A stretch of DNA of 32,406 bases from Amphimedon queenslandica (lineage: Eukaryota > Porifera > Demospongiae > Haplosclerida > Niphatidae), in the NCBI RefSeq assembly GCF_000090795.2, contig NW_003546323.1:262073-294478 (forward strand), in the 5' to 3' direction. The notes below the pieces were generated by a model. The model did not search any database. It was not told the DNA's origin and saw only the letters and a list, made by a program, of their open reading frames with translations. Shown one piece after another: positions 10,770-22,723 of this stretch. The position numbers were made by a program, and so were the translations under genes. Numbering within the stretch: position 1 is the stretch's first letter; every line of letters starts with the position of its first letter.

Positions 10770-10780
10770 CTTTTATAAAT
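10770..10780 (-). promoter_or_regulatory. TATA-like element of the glycosidase-like gene
   Basis: The - strand reads ATTTATAAAA about 75 bp before the preferred start codon at 10695. That suits a transcription start about 45 bp upstream of the ATG and would exclude the longer reading-frame starts. Confidence 0.45.
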
Positions 10781-10968
10781 GAGAGTGTATTCATTATTGC
10801 AATCATTCATTTATTTAGGATTTCTAAAACTAAAAGCTTTTTTGTATTAAATAAGAGAGTTAATTAGGTTAGATCTATTTCTATTGTAAGTGTTAAATTC
10901 CTCACATGGTCTGCTGTTTAAACAGATATATTGTTCTCTTTTGCCTGGCCAAGCAAGACTAGCTCAAG

Positions 10969-13900
10969 ATGTTGATTCTGCTTCCATTATTATTTCTTTT
11001 TGTTCACTTCTCCCTTTTATCTGCTAGTGATGTTAAGAAGTTCTATGTTCATCCTAATGGTAACTCTTCACTGTGTCCAACTCACTCCACTTGTCACACT
11101 CTCAATGAATATGCTACTCTTCCTGTACCACAAGACTCAATCTTTTACTTCCTACCTGGTGGTAGCCATTCTTTAAACAGATCTCTTGTTTTCAAGGTTG
11201 ATAATATAACTTTCCAGGGAGTGAAGCATGTGGTAAAAGGACCTCATGAAACTGTTATGGAGCCTTCAGTGGTCATACAGTGTGTTGTCCTGAACAAAGT
11301 TTCCATTAAATTTATAGCTTGCAACAGTGTCAAGCTCTCATATATAACTGTAAAAAACTGTGGTACAACTGATTTGGAAGATTACAGTTCAATTTTTGTT
11401 ATAAATTCTCGCTATGTTGCCTTGTACTATGTTTCAGTGCAGAGGAGTTACGCTGCAGCTGTATTTTTAGATAACTGCTCCAATATTCAGATATACAACT
11501 CGTCCTTTTATCAGAATGGTCTATGTTACCATAGTGACAGTCCTGATTATGTTTGTTCTTATGCAAGTGCTATCGTTCTCCGTCAGATTAATGAGGCACC
11601 AAGTATGGCCTTCCACATGGCTGGTTCAAACATCACTTACAATTATCAGCTAGGTATGCACGTTACTCTTGGCGCATTTTTTATTCCGCATGTTGAGATC
11701 CATTTAGAGACGCTTTGCCTTGCTAATAACTTGGAGAATCTTGCCTTTGTGCTTTCTTATAATTTTGATATATTTATTAATGGGCTGGTCTCTATCAATA
11801 GCACCACTGGATTGAGCTTATTTCAAACTCTCCCAGTACAAGCTGGATACAGTCAGTCCTTCACTATGATAAACACTTTGATAGCAAATAACAATGTCAT
11901 TGGCATTAGGGCAAGCCTGGTTGATGTTTCTCTCCATCTAAATTCTTCAATTCTCAGTAACAATTTAGGTGAATCCAGCAGTGCTTTGAATCTAGCAGCA
12001 TTTCTACCTCAAAACTCTATAAGTGTGGTTCTGTATAATGTCACATTTAATAGTAACACTGTTGCAAGGATAAAGGAGGATGATGAAGATCGGTTGCCAT
12101 CATTTGCTCTGACAGCTTTGATCACTGATATTAAAAATGTACTCATTTCTGACTGCAACTTCACAAATAACAATGGAACTGGCCTGGGGATTTTCAATAC
12201 ATATGCCACTTTTGATGGAGTCAGCAACTTCATTAATAACACTGCTTTCAATGGAGGAGGGTTGTATGTAATTTCTGACTCTTTTGTGTTTCTTACTAAA
12301 AACTCGTTGTTAAGATTTGTCAATAATCACGCCACGGAGAGAGGTGGTGCAGTCAATGTGAGAAAGGTGATACTGGTTGTCAGTTCCAGCCCATCCATTA
12401 TTCCAGACGTGACCCACACAGAAATAATTAACCAATGCTTTTACCAGCTCCCTAATTTAAAAGTATATAATAAATATTTTTATTTTGAGAGCAATACAGC
12501 TGGAGTCTCTGGTTCAGTACTGTATGGAGGAGCACCATCCCTATGTTATCAAGGAACGGATAACTACAATACAACTGAGTTTCTCAATATTAGCTCATTC
12601 AATGATCAACTAGGACCCTCAGTTGTGTCATCAGACTCTCGTGGGGTTTGTTTTTGTGATGATGAAGGCATTTATGATTGTAGTGTGATGCAAATATCAA
12701 AGTCAGCTTTACCAGGAGAAAGCATTAGTTTCTCTGTAGCTGTGGTGGGGGAGTACGCTAGTTTAACTACTGGTATTATCAGTGTCACGAGTGATAATGG
12801 AGAACACTCTGACTACAATGCTTCGTATGCAGTTTGCACTACTTTAACTCATAGAGTAACAGTGACTGATGATGAAACTAAGGAATCAGAGATAAGTGTA
12901 ACACTGGGTAGCTTTGAGAGCAACTTTTACCAACCACCTCTACTTATTAATGTTCATATCAGGCCATGCTTATTAGGTACTTCTCTGTCACAGCAGTCAG
13001 GTGTGTGTGAGTGTGATGACTTTATCAATAGTGCCACTACTTCCTGCAATAGTACAACTGCTGTTGTGACAAAGGACGGGAGCAGTTGGATTGGAAGCTA
13101 CAATAACTGTACCACTATCATCTATTATCAATACTGTCCATATGATTACTGCATACAATCATCAGTGAACTACTCATTGGATGATCCTGATAAACAATGT
13201 GCTCTGAATAGATCAGGTCTACTGTGCACCCAATGTAATGAAGGACTTAGTCTTATGTTAGGATCCAATAAATGTGGAGAATGTACTAATGATTATCTGT
13301 CTCTTATTATTCCATTCTCATTGGCTGGTATTGCTCTTGTTATCCTAATCATTGTTCTTAATATAACTGTCACTGTTGGTACTATTAATGGACTATTGTT
13401 CTTTGCTAATGTTGTCAAGATATTCCAACCAATACTCCTTGGGACTGACAATACTCCAGTACTAAGTCAGTTCATTGCTTGGATTAATTTGGATTTGGGT
13501 ATTGAGACGTGTTTCTTTGATGGTATGAATGTGTGTGCCAAAATTGGCCTTCAGTTTGTGTTTCCATTCTATCTTTGGTTACTAATCCTTCTCATTATTG
13601 TACTGAGTGGAAGGTTCTCTAAACTTTCTCAGTTGATTGGTAACAATGCAGTTCCTGTATTGTGCACTCTGTTGCTTCTCTCCTATACTAAACTCCTCCG
13701 TACTGTTATTTCCATTTTCACGTATGCTAATCCATCTTCAACCTGCACTGGCATTTTATGGTACAACAATGCTGAGCCATACTTCACTGGTTGCCACTTG
13801 GTTCTCTTCATCATTGCATTTGCAGTTCTTCTACTGTTCATACCATACACAATGTTCCTCCTATTCTTTCCATTGTGGGAGAAGTGTCGCTCTAAATGGC

Positions 13901-14493
13901 ATTTTGGTACAAAACTCTATCTTAAACTGAAGCCAGTCTTTGATGCTTATGCTGGCCCTCATACTGATACATTCCGGTTCTGGCCTGGTGTTTTACTAGT
14001 TGCAAGGATAGTATTAGCTATGTCTGTAGCAATTGCTGAAAATCCTTTTGCATTTCTTACTGCCATAGCCTTTGTCCTCATAGTCACACTTAGTTTTGGA
14101 TCAGTCTACAAGAATAAGATACTCCATTCAATTGATACTTTGTATCTTCTCTGTCTTTTGGTCATCTTCTATTCCATCTTTACAGCTCTCATTCAAAATG
14201 GCCAAGAAACCAACCTTACCAGACTATCTTTATCTAGAGATAGAGCCAGGGCCAGTGTAGGCTTAGGTATAGTCTATTTTATAGCTCTAGCTGGTTTCTG
14301 TCTCACACTGGCCTATCATATTTATGCTTGTTTGTATGGAAGATGCAAATTTACAAGAAAAGAGAAAACAGTTCAAGGAGAATATGAGGAAATAGCTGAC
14401 CATCAGAAAGATCCTACAACCTCTTCACTGCCGGCAATGCATAGACCTGCTCTTCGTGAGTCCCTACTTGAATCTGTTAATAATATTAATTAA
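10969..14493 (+). CDS. Large beta-helix/multi-pass membrane protein, intronless
   Basis: A single exon of 1174 residues. It opens with a signal peptide (MLILLPLLFLFVHFSLLSAS) followed by CPTHSTCHTL. Residues about 30-560 contain spaced Asn/Ser/Ile/Val-rich rungs (for example NCSNIQIYNSSFYQNG, NNTAFNGGGLYV, NNHATERGGAVNV) typical of right-handed parallel beta-helix (PbH1-type) folds. Residues about 560-770 are Cys-rich (CVCECDD-like clusters, RSGLLCTQCNEGLSL). From about 776 there are eight or nine hydrophobic segments, near 776-800, 805-825, 859-881, 894-918, 943-970, 1008-1024, 1028-1047, 1057-1075 and 1097-1122. A short cytoplasmic tail follows. I do not recognise a named orthologue. The layout suggests a surface receptor-like or adhesion protein; ligand and signalling are unknown. 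The absence of introns is odd for a gene this size here. Confidence 0.82.
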   Translation: MLILLPLLFLFVHFSLLSASDVKKFYVHPNGNSSLCPTHSTCHTLNEYATLPVPQDSIFYFLPGGSHSLNRSLVFKVDNITFQGVKHVVKGPHETVMEPSVVIQCVVLNKVSIKFIACNSVKLSYITVKNCGTTDLEDYSSIFVINSRYVALYYVSVQRSYAAAVFLDNCSNIQIYNSSFYQNGLCYHSDSPDYVCSYASAIVLRQINEAPSMAFHMAGSNITYNYQLGMHVTLGAFFIPHVEIHLETLCLANNLENLAFVLSYNFDIFINGLVSINSTTGLSLFQTLPVQAGYSQSFTMINTLIANNNVIGIRASLVDVSLHLNSSILSNNLGESSSALNLAAFLPQNSISVVLYNVTFNSNTVARIKEDDEDRLPSFALTALITDIKNVLISDCNFTNNNGTGLGIFNTYATFDGVSNFINNTAFNGGGLYVISDSFVFLTKNSLLRFVNNHATERGGAVNVRKVILVVSSSPSIIPDVTHTEIINQCFYQLPNLKVYNKYFYFESNTAGVSGSVLYGGAPSLCYQGTDNYNTTEFLNISSFNDQLGPSVVSSDSRGVCFCDDEGIYDCSVMQISKSALPGESISFSVAVVGEYASLTTGIISVTSDNGEHSDYNASYAVCTTLTHRVTVTDDETKESEISVTLGSFESNFYQPPLLINVHIRPCLLGTSLSQQSGVCECDDFINSATTSCNSTTAVVTKDGSSWIGSYNNCTTIIYYQYCPYDYCIQSSVNYSLDDPDKQCALNRSGLLCTQCNEGLSLMLGSNKCGECTNDYLSLIIPFSLAGIALVILIIVLNITVTVGTINGLLFFANVVKIFQPILLGTDNTPVLSQFIAWINLDLGIETCFFDGMNVCAKIGLQFVFPFYLWLLILLIIVLSGRFSKLSQLIGNNAVPVLCTLLLLSYTKLLRTVISIFTYANPSSTCTGILWYNNAEPYFTGCHLVLFIIAFAVLLLFIPYTMFLLFFPLWEKCRSKWHFGTKLYLKLKPVFDAYAGPHTDTFRFWPGVLLVARIVLAMSVAIAENPFAFLTAIAFVLIVTLSFGSVYKNKILHSIDTLYLLCLLVIFYSIFTALIQNGQETNLTRLSLSRDRARASVGLGIVYFIALAGFCLTLAYHIYACLYGRCKFTRKEKTVQGEYEEIADHQKDPTTSSLPAMHRPALRESLLESVNNIN

Positions 14494-14511
14494 TTAATTA
14501 TCAAAATAAAA
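14494..14511. other. 18-bp convergent junction
   Basis: Only 18 bp separate the stop codon of the beta-helix gene (+) from that of DCAF5 (-). An AATAAA for the + gene lies at about 14506-14511, against the DCAF5 stop. The 3' UTR of each gene must therefore run into the coding region of the other. Confidence 0.75.
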
Positions 14512-15610
14512 TTATTCGTTGTTATTATTGTTGTTGTTATTACTTAATGAATTGCTTGTTGATGATGAGTTGTTAAAATGAGATCTCAAGAAATCAAAAT
14601 CATCTTGATGAGAGTCTTCATTTCTTGATCCTTCCCCCTCCTCCTCTCCTGTTGGTGAATCCCCTAGTCTCAGGGGAGGAGAATGAGTGGGACTCTCTAT
14701 AACTTCAGTATCAAGTTCCACGTCATATTCCCTAGGAGGAGGGGCTACTTGATCGTCATGACGATGACGCAAAAACAATTGTAGATTATATCTTGGTTCA
14801 TCATTATCACTTTCACTGTCTAAAGAGAGAGAGAGTGAGTAAGAGAGAGACAGAGGATGGGAGACAGAGAGAGCAAGAGGTTACCTGTAGCTGATGATGA
14901 GCTTTCCATTTCTTGTTGTCTTTTATCTTCCATTATCAAGTGATCAAAGAAGGCCAACACTCTCTCACTCTCCTCCTCATTCTCCTGGTCACTGGCCGTG
15001 TCGTCCACTGCTTCAATCAATAGATCGTCCATTAGACCAGTGTAGTGCTCTCTGGATGGAGGGCCAAAGGACTGGACGCATGGCTGACCACTGTACTGTT
15101 GGAACGGAGTCCATATCTACATGTACATGTATGTAATGTGTTATACAGACTAGCCTCTATATAATGGACACTTATGGGCAAGAAAGTGTCTACTCTCTGT
15201 TATACAGAGGTGTCCTTTATGTGGAGGTTATTTTATACAGTAAGGAATGTAATTGGTACACTAGGTGCTGTCCGTTAAATGGAGTGTCCATTAAGAGAGG
15301 CTATACTGTATTACATGTTGCATGAAATACTTTAAAGATCTTTTCCACTCCGGATGAAGAGAGTAAGTTATGTACTGAAGAGTACCTGGTTTGGTTGACT
15401 ATGGACCGATGACCTGGCATGACTAAATGAGGCATCAGCTCTTCCCGTGGCTCTATCAATGAAATAAGTACATCTAAATGTAATTTATTGTTATTACTTG
15501 TTTCAAAATTAGGCAATTTCCACCAGTAAATTCTGAAATCATCAGACCCAGATACCACATACTATAATAATAATAATATCAGCGAATAAAATGAATAAAT
15601 AAATAATAAT

Positions 15611-15653
<43 letters not shown>

Positions 15654-17199
15654 GTTAAACCTCTTCATTTTCACATTCTGCAAAGCAGCCGGACTTCATT
15701 GTCACCATGTTGCTATAGACCAGATACAGTCAGTACAGGACAGTAGTGGCTCTACCTGTATCCATGAGGCTCAGTGCATACAAAGAGAGGATTAGGAGAG
15801 AGTGTAGAGAAGACACAAGGTGGCCTTGCCCTCTGCATTGAGAATAGCCTGGTGCCACAGCTGTTGAAACAAACTGATGTGGTATCCAATTTATTGAAAG
15901 ACCACAGTGAAGCATTGTAATCGAAAACTCTGAAATTTAATTTTAAAATGAACTTAGATATTTAATACGTTACTTTCTCCATCCCCGGAGGTCGTAAAGA
16001 GAAGCTCCTGTGGACTCATTGCCAGCTGCAATGAGCTTAGACTCGGCAGGATTGACTGAAACACTGTGAAAGGAAGAAATCATTTCATCCAATATCATAT
16101 CCTGGGTCACTAGAGGAGGAGGAGGAGGAGAGAGAAATTAAGAGAATACTATGAGAGGATTCTTTACTCCGAGGGGAACGTGAATCAACAATAAAGAGGG
16201 AACCATCCTCAGTAGCAGCTGCAAAAGTGTGATGAGACTCAGGAAATACGTCAATTGAATAAACTGATGACGTGTGTTGGTAGGTAGTGATGGAGTCACC
16301 TCTGAGAGAGAGAGAGAGCAGGTTATAATAATGATACAATGAATTAACTTACGTGTGGAAATCATGTTTAATGATCTGTCCATCATTACCTACATGTGTA
16401 TAATCAATAACCACACCCACAGACTATACCAGCTGACCTGATGAGTACAGATAGGTATCGTCAAAAGAGAGCGATATTGAGAAGACATTGGAATTATGTT
16501 TTGTCGTAAGTGTACTGTATTTATAATCTCCATTTAATAATTGACTTATTCTCCACACAAGGACTCTTGTGTCATCACCTCCTACACAAAAAATAACACA
16601 ATAAATGAAATATTGTGGACTATAAAAGTTGCTCCAAAATTGGACCAAAGTCCCTGTACTATAGTACAGTGACTTTGGCCAAATTTCGTCAAAAATGAAA
16701 AGTAGAGAATTCTCCATTTTTATTACATTTTCTGATACATATACACGTTCTTATGTTGCGTAGAAAGTTTGAGCTGATTCCGATCAAGTTTGGATTTTTT
16801 ACAAATTTTTAAAGTTGTTCCAAAATCAGGTCAAAATCCCCAAGTTTTGCCAAAAATGAAAAGTAGAGAATTCTCCATTTTAAATACATTTTCTGATACA
16901 CTTCTTCAAATGTACACGTGACTGTACATGTACATGTATGTGGGTGTGTACCAGTTATAAGATATTCTTGATTTAATTGTGAAAATGCAAGTGCGTTGAT
17001 GCATCCATAGTGTCCCTTAACGTCACGACTGTACAGGGACTTTGCTGTACTCATACAATCACTAATATACTGCCTCTTGTGTCTGTGTGGGCGGAGCTCT
17101 ATCTTGTCAAGGTGCACACGTGACACCACGTGACTTGACCTAAAAGATGGTCGTATATCCCAGTATAACTTTGTAAAACCTTGCTTACCTCGACTCCAT
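14512..17199 (-). CDS. DCAF5: DDB1- and CUL4-associated factor 5 orthologue
   Basis: Eleven exons with consistent phases give 548 residues: 17189-17199, 16952-17139, 16438-16581, 16353-16389, 16168-16301, 15974-16109, 15756-15929, 15661-15712, 15331-15561, 14885-15116 and 14512-14819. DCAF5 (WDR22) is a WD40 substrate receptor for CUL4-DDB1 ubiquitin ligases. Matches to the family are strong: LYSRDVKGHYGCINALAFS, GGDDTRVLVWRI, VVSGSDDFRIYWWKLP, MPGHRSIVNQTRYSS, SSSGVEKIFKIWTPF, then an acidic tail with EYDVELDTEV (human has CEVELDTDL). The tail is much shorter than in human (942 residues in total) and ends in an Asn run. The first coding exon is only 11 nt (MES plus two bases); it is needed because no other in-frame ATG precedes the propeller. 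The gene is head-to-head with MRPS7. Confidence 0.92.
15144..15310. mobile_element. 163-bp MITE flanked by TA, in a DCAF5 intron
   Basis: Terminal inverted repeats of about 28 bp run CAGACTAGCCTCTATATAAT on the left, then GGACAC; the right end, reverse-complemented, reads CAGTATAGCCTCTCTTAATG, then GGACAC. TA dinucleotides flank both ends (15144-15145 and 15309-15310), so the element is 15146-15308. It has no coding capacity. TA flanks and CAGTATAG-type ends suit a non-autonomous Tc1/mariner-type element. Confidence 0.75.
15590..15652. repeat. AAT trinucleotide microsatellite in a DCAF5 intron
   Basis: An AATAAT tract between the exons at 15331-15561 and 15661-15712. Confidence 0.9.
16622..16905 (+). 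repeat. CTATAG-hairpin repeat, one and a half units, in a DCAF5 intron
   Basis: One unit carries the core CTGTACTATAGTACAG at 16654-16669. The next, about 185 bp on, starts at about 16814 and has lost its palindrome but keeps AAGTAGAGAATTCTCC. It lies in the intron 16582-16951, antisense to the host gene. Confidence 0.88.
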
Positions 17200-17243
17200 T
17201 CCTAGTTTTGAATTGAAAGAGTTAAAAAATTACTTTTAATAAG
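17200..17243. promoter_or_regulatory. 44-bp bidirectional promoter spacer, DCAF5/MRPS7
   Basis: Only 44 bp of AT-rich sequence separate the DCAF5 ATG (17199, -) from the first in-frame ATG of MRPS7 (17244, +), or 62 bp from the stronger ATG at 17262. The 5' UTRs must be very short or overlap. No TATA box or E-box is visible. Confidence 0.6.
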
Positions 17244-19368
<2,125 letters not shown>

Positions 19369-19481
19369 AAGACCATTGTTATGTATATGTATGTTAATAA
19401 CAATGTCAAAATACTAAGAATATTGAACGTCATTTCTTTGTTGCTAAACATTGCGCCCACTCGTGATAATTAGCAAAATAC

Positions 19482-19489
19482 TATATAAG
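19482..19489 (+). promoter_or_regulatory. TATA box of EGF gene A
   Basis: TATATAAG lies 50 bp before the start codon of gene A at 19539, so transcription would begin near 19510 with a very short leader. Confidence 0.6.
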
Positions 19490-19538
19490 CAGCTCAGCTC
19501 TCGTACTGTCTTCGTGTTTTCAAATAATAAGAAAAGGA

Positions 19539-22000
19539 ATGGCTTCAGCTACTTTCCTCTCTCTTGCTCTTTTCTTTGCCTCAGTCTGGACCTCAGGCTC
19601 AGCTCAATGTACAGACCTGGTTACCCCATCAGTTTTACTCAGTGAGCTGTCCCGAACAAGGCAACTCGCCTCACCTGGCGAAGGATCTAACAACAACCTG
19701 AGAGTCCTTGAGTTTTACACCTCCTGTATTGCTTCTGGGTCCTTCAGAGGCTCCTTGACTGAAGCATCTCACTTCGTAAAGGTAACTGGTGTTCCTAACC
19801 GTCCTGGAGATTTTTATGGAATTGTTGATCTAAGTTGCTCAGGAAATTCTTGGACTTTGAACAGAGACAAACCTTTTGACTTCGTTACAAATCAAACTTT
19901 CATACAATTACTGAGTACTAACAGTAGCATTCAGACTGATTGCTGGCACTGTAACTCTGTCAATCACTTCCGTTACCCCCTCACCAACGATACTGATGAC
20001 ACACTGAGACATTGCGATCGTAAGCAAACTAACAATTGTTACTATGATACTTATTACCCATTGCATGCTGTTATGTAAAACATGTACTGTATTACTAGTT
20101 GCTGTATTTCTTTTTTTCAGGTTGTCCTGGAGTGTGTCTAAACAGCAATTCTCCTCAGACCTGTCACAGTCTCCCTGATCCGGTTTGCTGTAATGCCTAC
20201 CAAAGAGACCCTAATTCGGGTAGACTAAACTGTGTCACTCGATGTCCTACCAACTTCTCAGCCAGTCCAGCCACTAATTTCACTTGTGGTATGTATGTTC
20301 ATTATTTATAATTGTAGATCTACTGTTATGCATCATTAATTCCCATAAATGTTATTATGTTTTTTTTCTAAATACATAGTGTGTGATCTTGGCTGTAGGA
20401 ATGGTGGCAGGAACAATGCAAACTGTACCATGTGTATCTGTCCTCCTGGTATCACTGGGGACTTCTGTGAGACACTCCCTAATCCTTGTGACCTCAACCC
20501 CTGCAGGAACAATGGGACCTGTTCCGCTGTTTCTTCAACTGAGTATACTTGCACATGTCCTCCTGGTTTCACTGGAGTTAACTGTACTACTGTAATCAAC
20601 CCTTGTGACCCCAACCCCTGCAGGAACAATGGGAACTGCTCTGCTGTTTCTTTCACCAATTATACTTGCATATGTCCTCCTGGTTTTACCGGACCTAACT
20701 GCACTATTGAGCTCAATCCTTGTGACCCCAACCCCTGCAGGAATAATGGAACCTGTATGCGTGCAGGAGCTTATCCAAGGTTTATGTGTACATGTCCACC
20801 GCGATACACTGGCTCATTGTGTGAGACTGACATATGCTCCAGGATCAACTGTCTTAATGGAGGTACCTGTAGGATTGAGAATGGAGTACCAGTCTGTACC
20901 TGCCCTTCAAACTTCAACGGCACAATGTGTGAGAATTGTACCATCCCCAACTGCAGGAACTGCTCAACCACTGTCCCTGGATTGTGCTTGGGATGTCTTA
21001 GTGGGTTCAGACTAGAGACAAACGGAATGTGCTGTGAGTTCCTTTTACCATTCAACTTGTGTTTGTTTTGACTTCATTTTGTCCTCTTTTTTTTCTCACA
21101 GCCCTTGATTGCAACCGTTGCCAAGATATTGCAAGTAAGTGTTAGAGTTGTATTGACTTGATTATTGTGACTGTTAGCAACTTGGCACTGATAATGTGTT
21201 TGCGTGGGTTTGTTTGTAGACTTTGAGTGAGTCCATTAATTGCTTTATCGTACTCCTTCCTGATGTTGATATTAGCTCCCATTAAAATAACATTATACCA
21301 AATGAGCTTGATTGAGTTTGGTATGCACCACTCCTAAATTTAATTGGCACCAGACTACACCCAATTAAACAATCTTTCCCTCTCCCCCCCTCTCTCTCTC
21401 TTTCTTCCTTTGTTTCAGATGATGATCAAAGAAACTTGTGTTATTTCTTTTGTGAATTGGAGAATTGGGGTAACGTATCAAGACAATGCAATGTGAATCC
21501 TCCTGAGTTTACCACTCCATCACCAAGCTTACCATTATCAGCTCAATACACTAGTGCTGTCTCTGCTACAAGAGGTGCTGAAATGACTTGGGTTGGTTTG
21601 GCATCCTTCTCAGTTGTATTACCAATGAGAAGTAAGTCATTTATATAATTGCATGGTATGAAAGAGATCTGTGGGTAATGCACAGTGTTGATGATGTTAT
21701 TTTTGTGTAGCTGATGAGAGCCTTCAGGCTTGGAGGAATGGTACAAGACATTGGGTCGGTAACTTGAGGAATTGGTTGGGCTTTATTCGAAGCGTTGACA
21801 ACAATTTTCCTAATTTTAATCTTGATAATCTTTTAGTTGATATAGGTGAGTTTAGAGAGAGGAGAGATGTTAAGTATATTAATAATGATTCTTTTTCAAC
21901 AGATGATGACAGTAAAGTTCAAGATGTTTATACCAGGACAAGGAGGGCCTGGTCAGATATTTTCAATGCTTTTGATGCAAAAAGGCAGTGCTCAACATAA
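19539..22000 (+). CDS. EGF-cluster gene A: secreted multi-EGF protein
   Basis: Seven exons (19539-20019, 20121-20288, 20380-21033, 21102-21134, 21419-21631, 21711-21845, 21903-22000), all joined in phase 1, give 593 residues. A signal peptide (MASATFLSLALFFASVWTSG) leads an about 140-residue domain ending in TDCWHC. A second Cys module follows (VCCNAY near its middle, NFTC at its end). The third exon encodes about five EGF repeats (such as NPCRNNGTC and TCTCPPGFTGVNC), mostly without the calcium-binding D-x-D/E-C start, then a Cys-rich stretch (CTIPNCRNCSTT, CLGCLSGF). A 33-nt exon and a Trp-rich, charged tail complete it (LCYFFCELENW, WVGNLRNWLGF, RAWSDIFNAFD). No membrane segment is seen, so it is predicted extracellular. 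Function is unknown; adhesion, matrix or immune-type roles are only guesses. Confidence 0.85.
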
Positions 22001-22723
22001 AGATATTTTTATTTTTCTTTTTTTTGAAGTCCCGAACATTAGTACATGTAATATATGCTATATGAAGCTGTCATACACTGAGCTACTCACAGTTTAATTA
22101 TAATTATGTTATTAAAATACAAAATTGTTGCCATGATGTTTTTTGCTATTAAAATTATATTAAGATACAAATAAGTCATGCTCTCTCCATAGTGAGAGTC
22201 ATACAATGACATTAAATGTCCCATTTAAGTTCAATATGTTAGACCTAGCTTGTCAATTATTGATTGATGTCAACCTGTTGCAAAGCAGCTCTCATGCACA
22301 AACAGTACAAGATGCTATAGATTAGTGTGCATTAATTGCTAATGTTATATCATGGATTATTTGCATACAGTGTCTCCCACTCATTGGTACAACTATCTAT
22401 TGATATATTTGCCTTACACCATCGTGTTAGCTGCTGACTAGAACACACAGTGAAACTGTGTTATTTGCATACATTGTCCCCGAGCCAGCACACACAACGT
22501 GTATTACTTGACTATAGATTAGCACACACAAAAATACTGTCCTAGGCACAAGGCCGGCACCGCTGTGGCTTTTAGCCATATTCAGCAACAGAACCTGAAC
22601 CTTTTATCACTTTACATTCTGAGCCACACCTTTGATTCCAGGCGTGGGTGTTTCACTTGATAAAAAGAAGAGTGAAGGCCTCCTCTGCTTAGACTACACA
22701 TCATCATTTGAAGAAGAAGGAAC
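22001..22723. other. Intergenic region between EGF genes A and B
   Basis: No gene is supported. An ATAAAAAGAAGAG stretch about 60 bp before the ATG of gene B may act as a degenerate TATA element. Short GATTAGCACACACA-like pieces recur around 22320-22530 but form no clear unit. Confidence 0.5.

Noticed and set aside
9571..10806. Start of the glycosidase-like protein at 10806
   Set aside because: The longer N-terminus buries the signal peptide and would begin upstream of the TATA-like element at 10770-10780. The Met at 10695 is preferred.
9571..14493. Bacterial contamination because two genes lack introns
   Set aside because: Both have eukaryote-like signal peptides and spacing, no Shine-Dalgarno or operon, and they lie between intron-rich animal genes in continuous sequence.
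16809..17129. DCAF5 starting at 17129 with a GTG codon
   Set aside because: The codon is GTG, not ATG. The frame opens upstream to an acceptor at 17140-17141, and an 11-nt first exon with ATG at 17199 joins it in phase.
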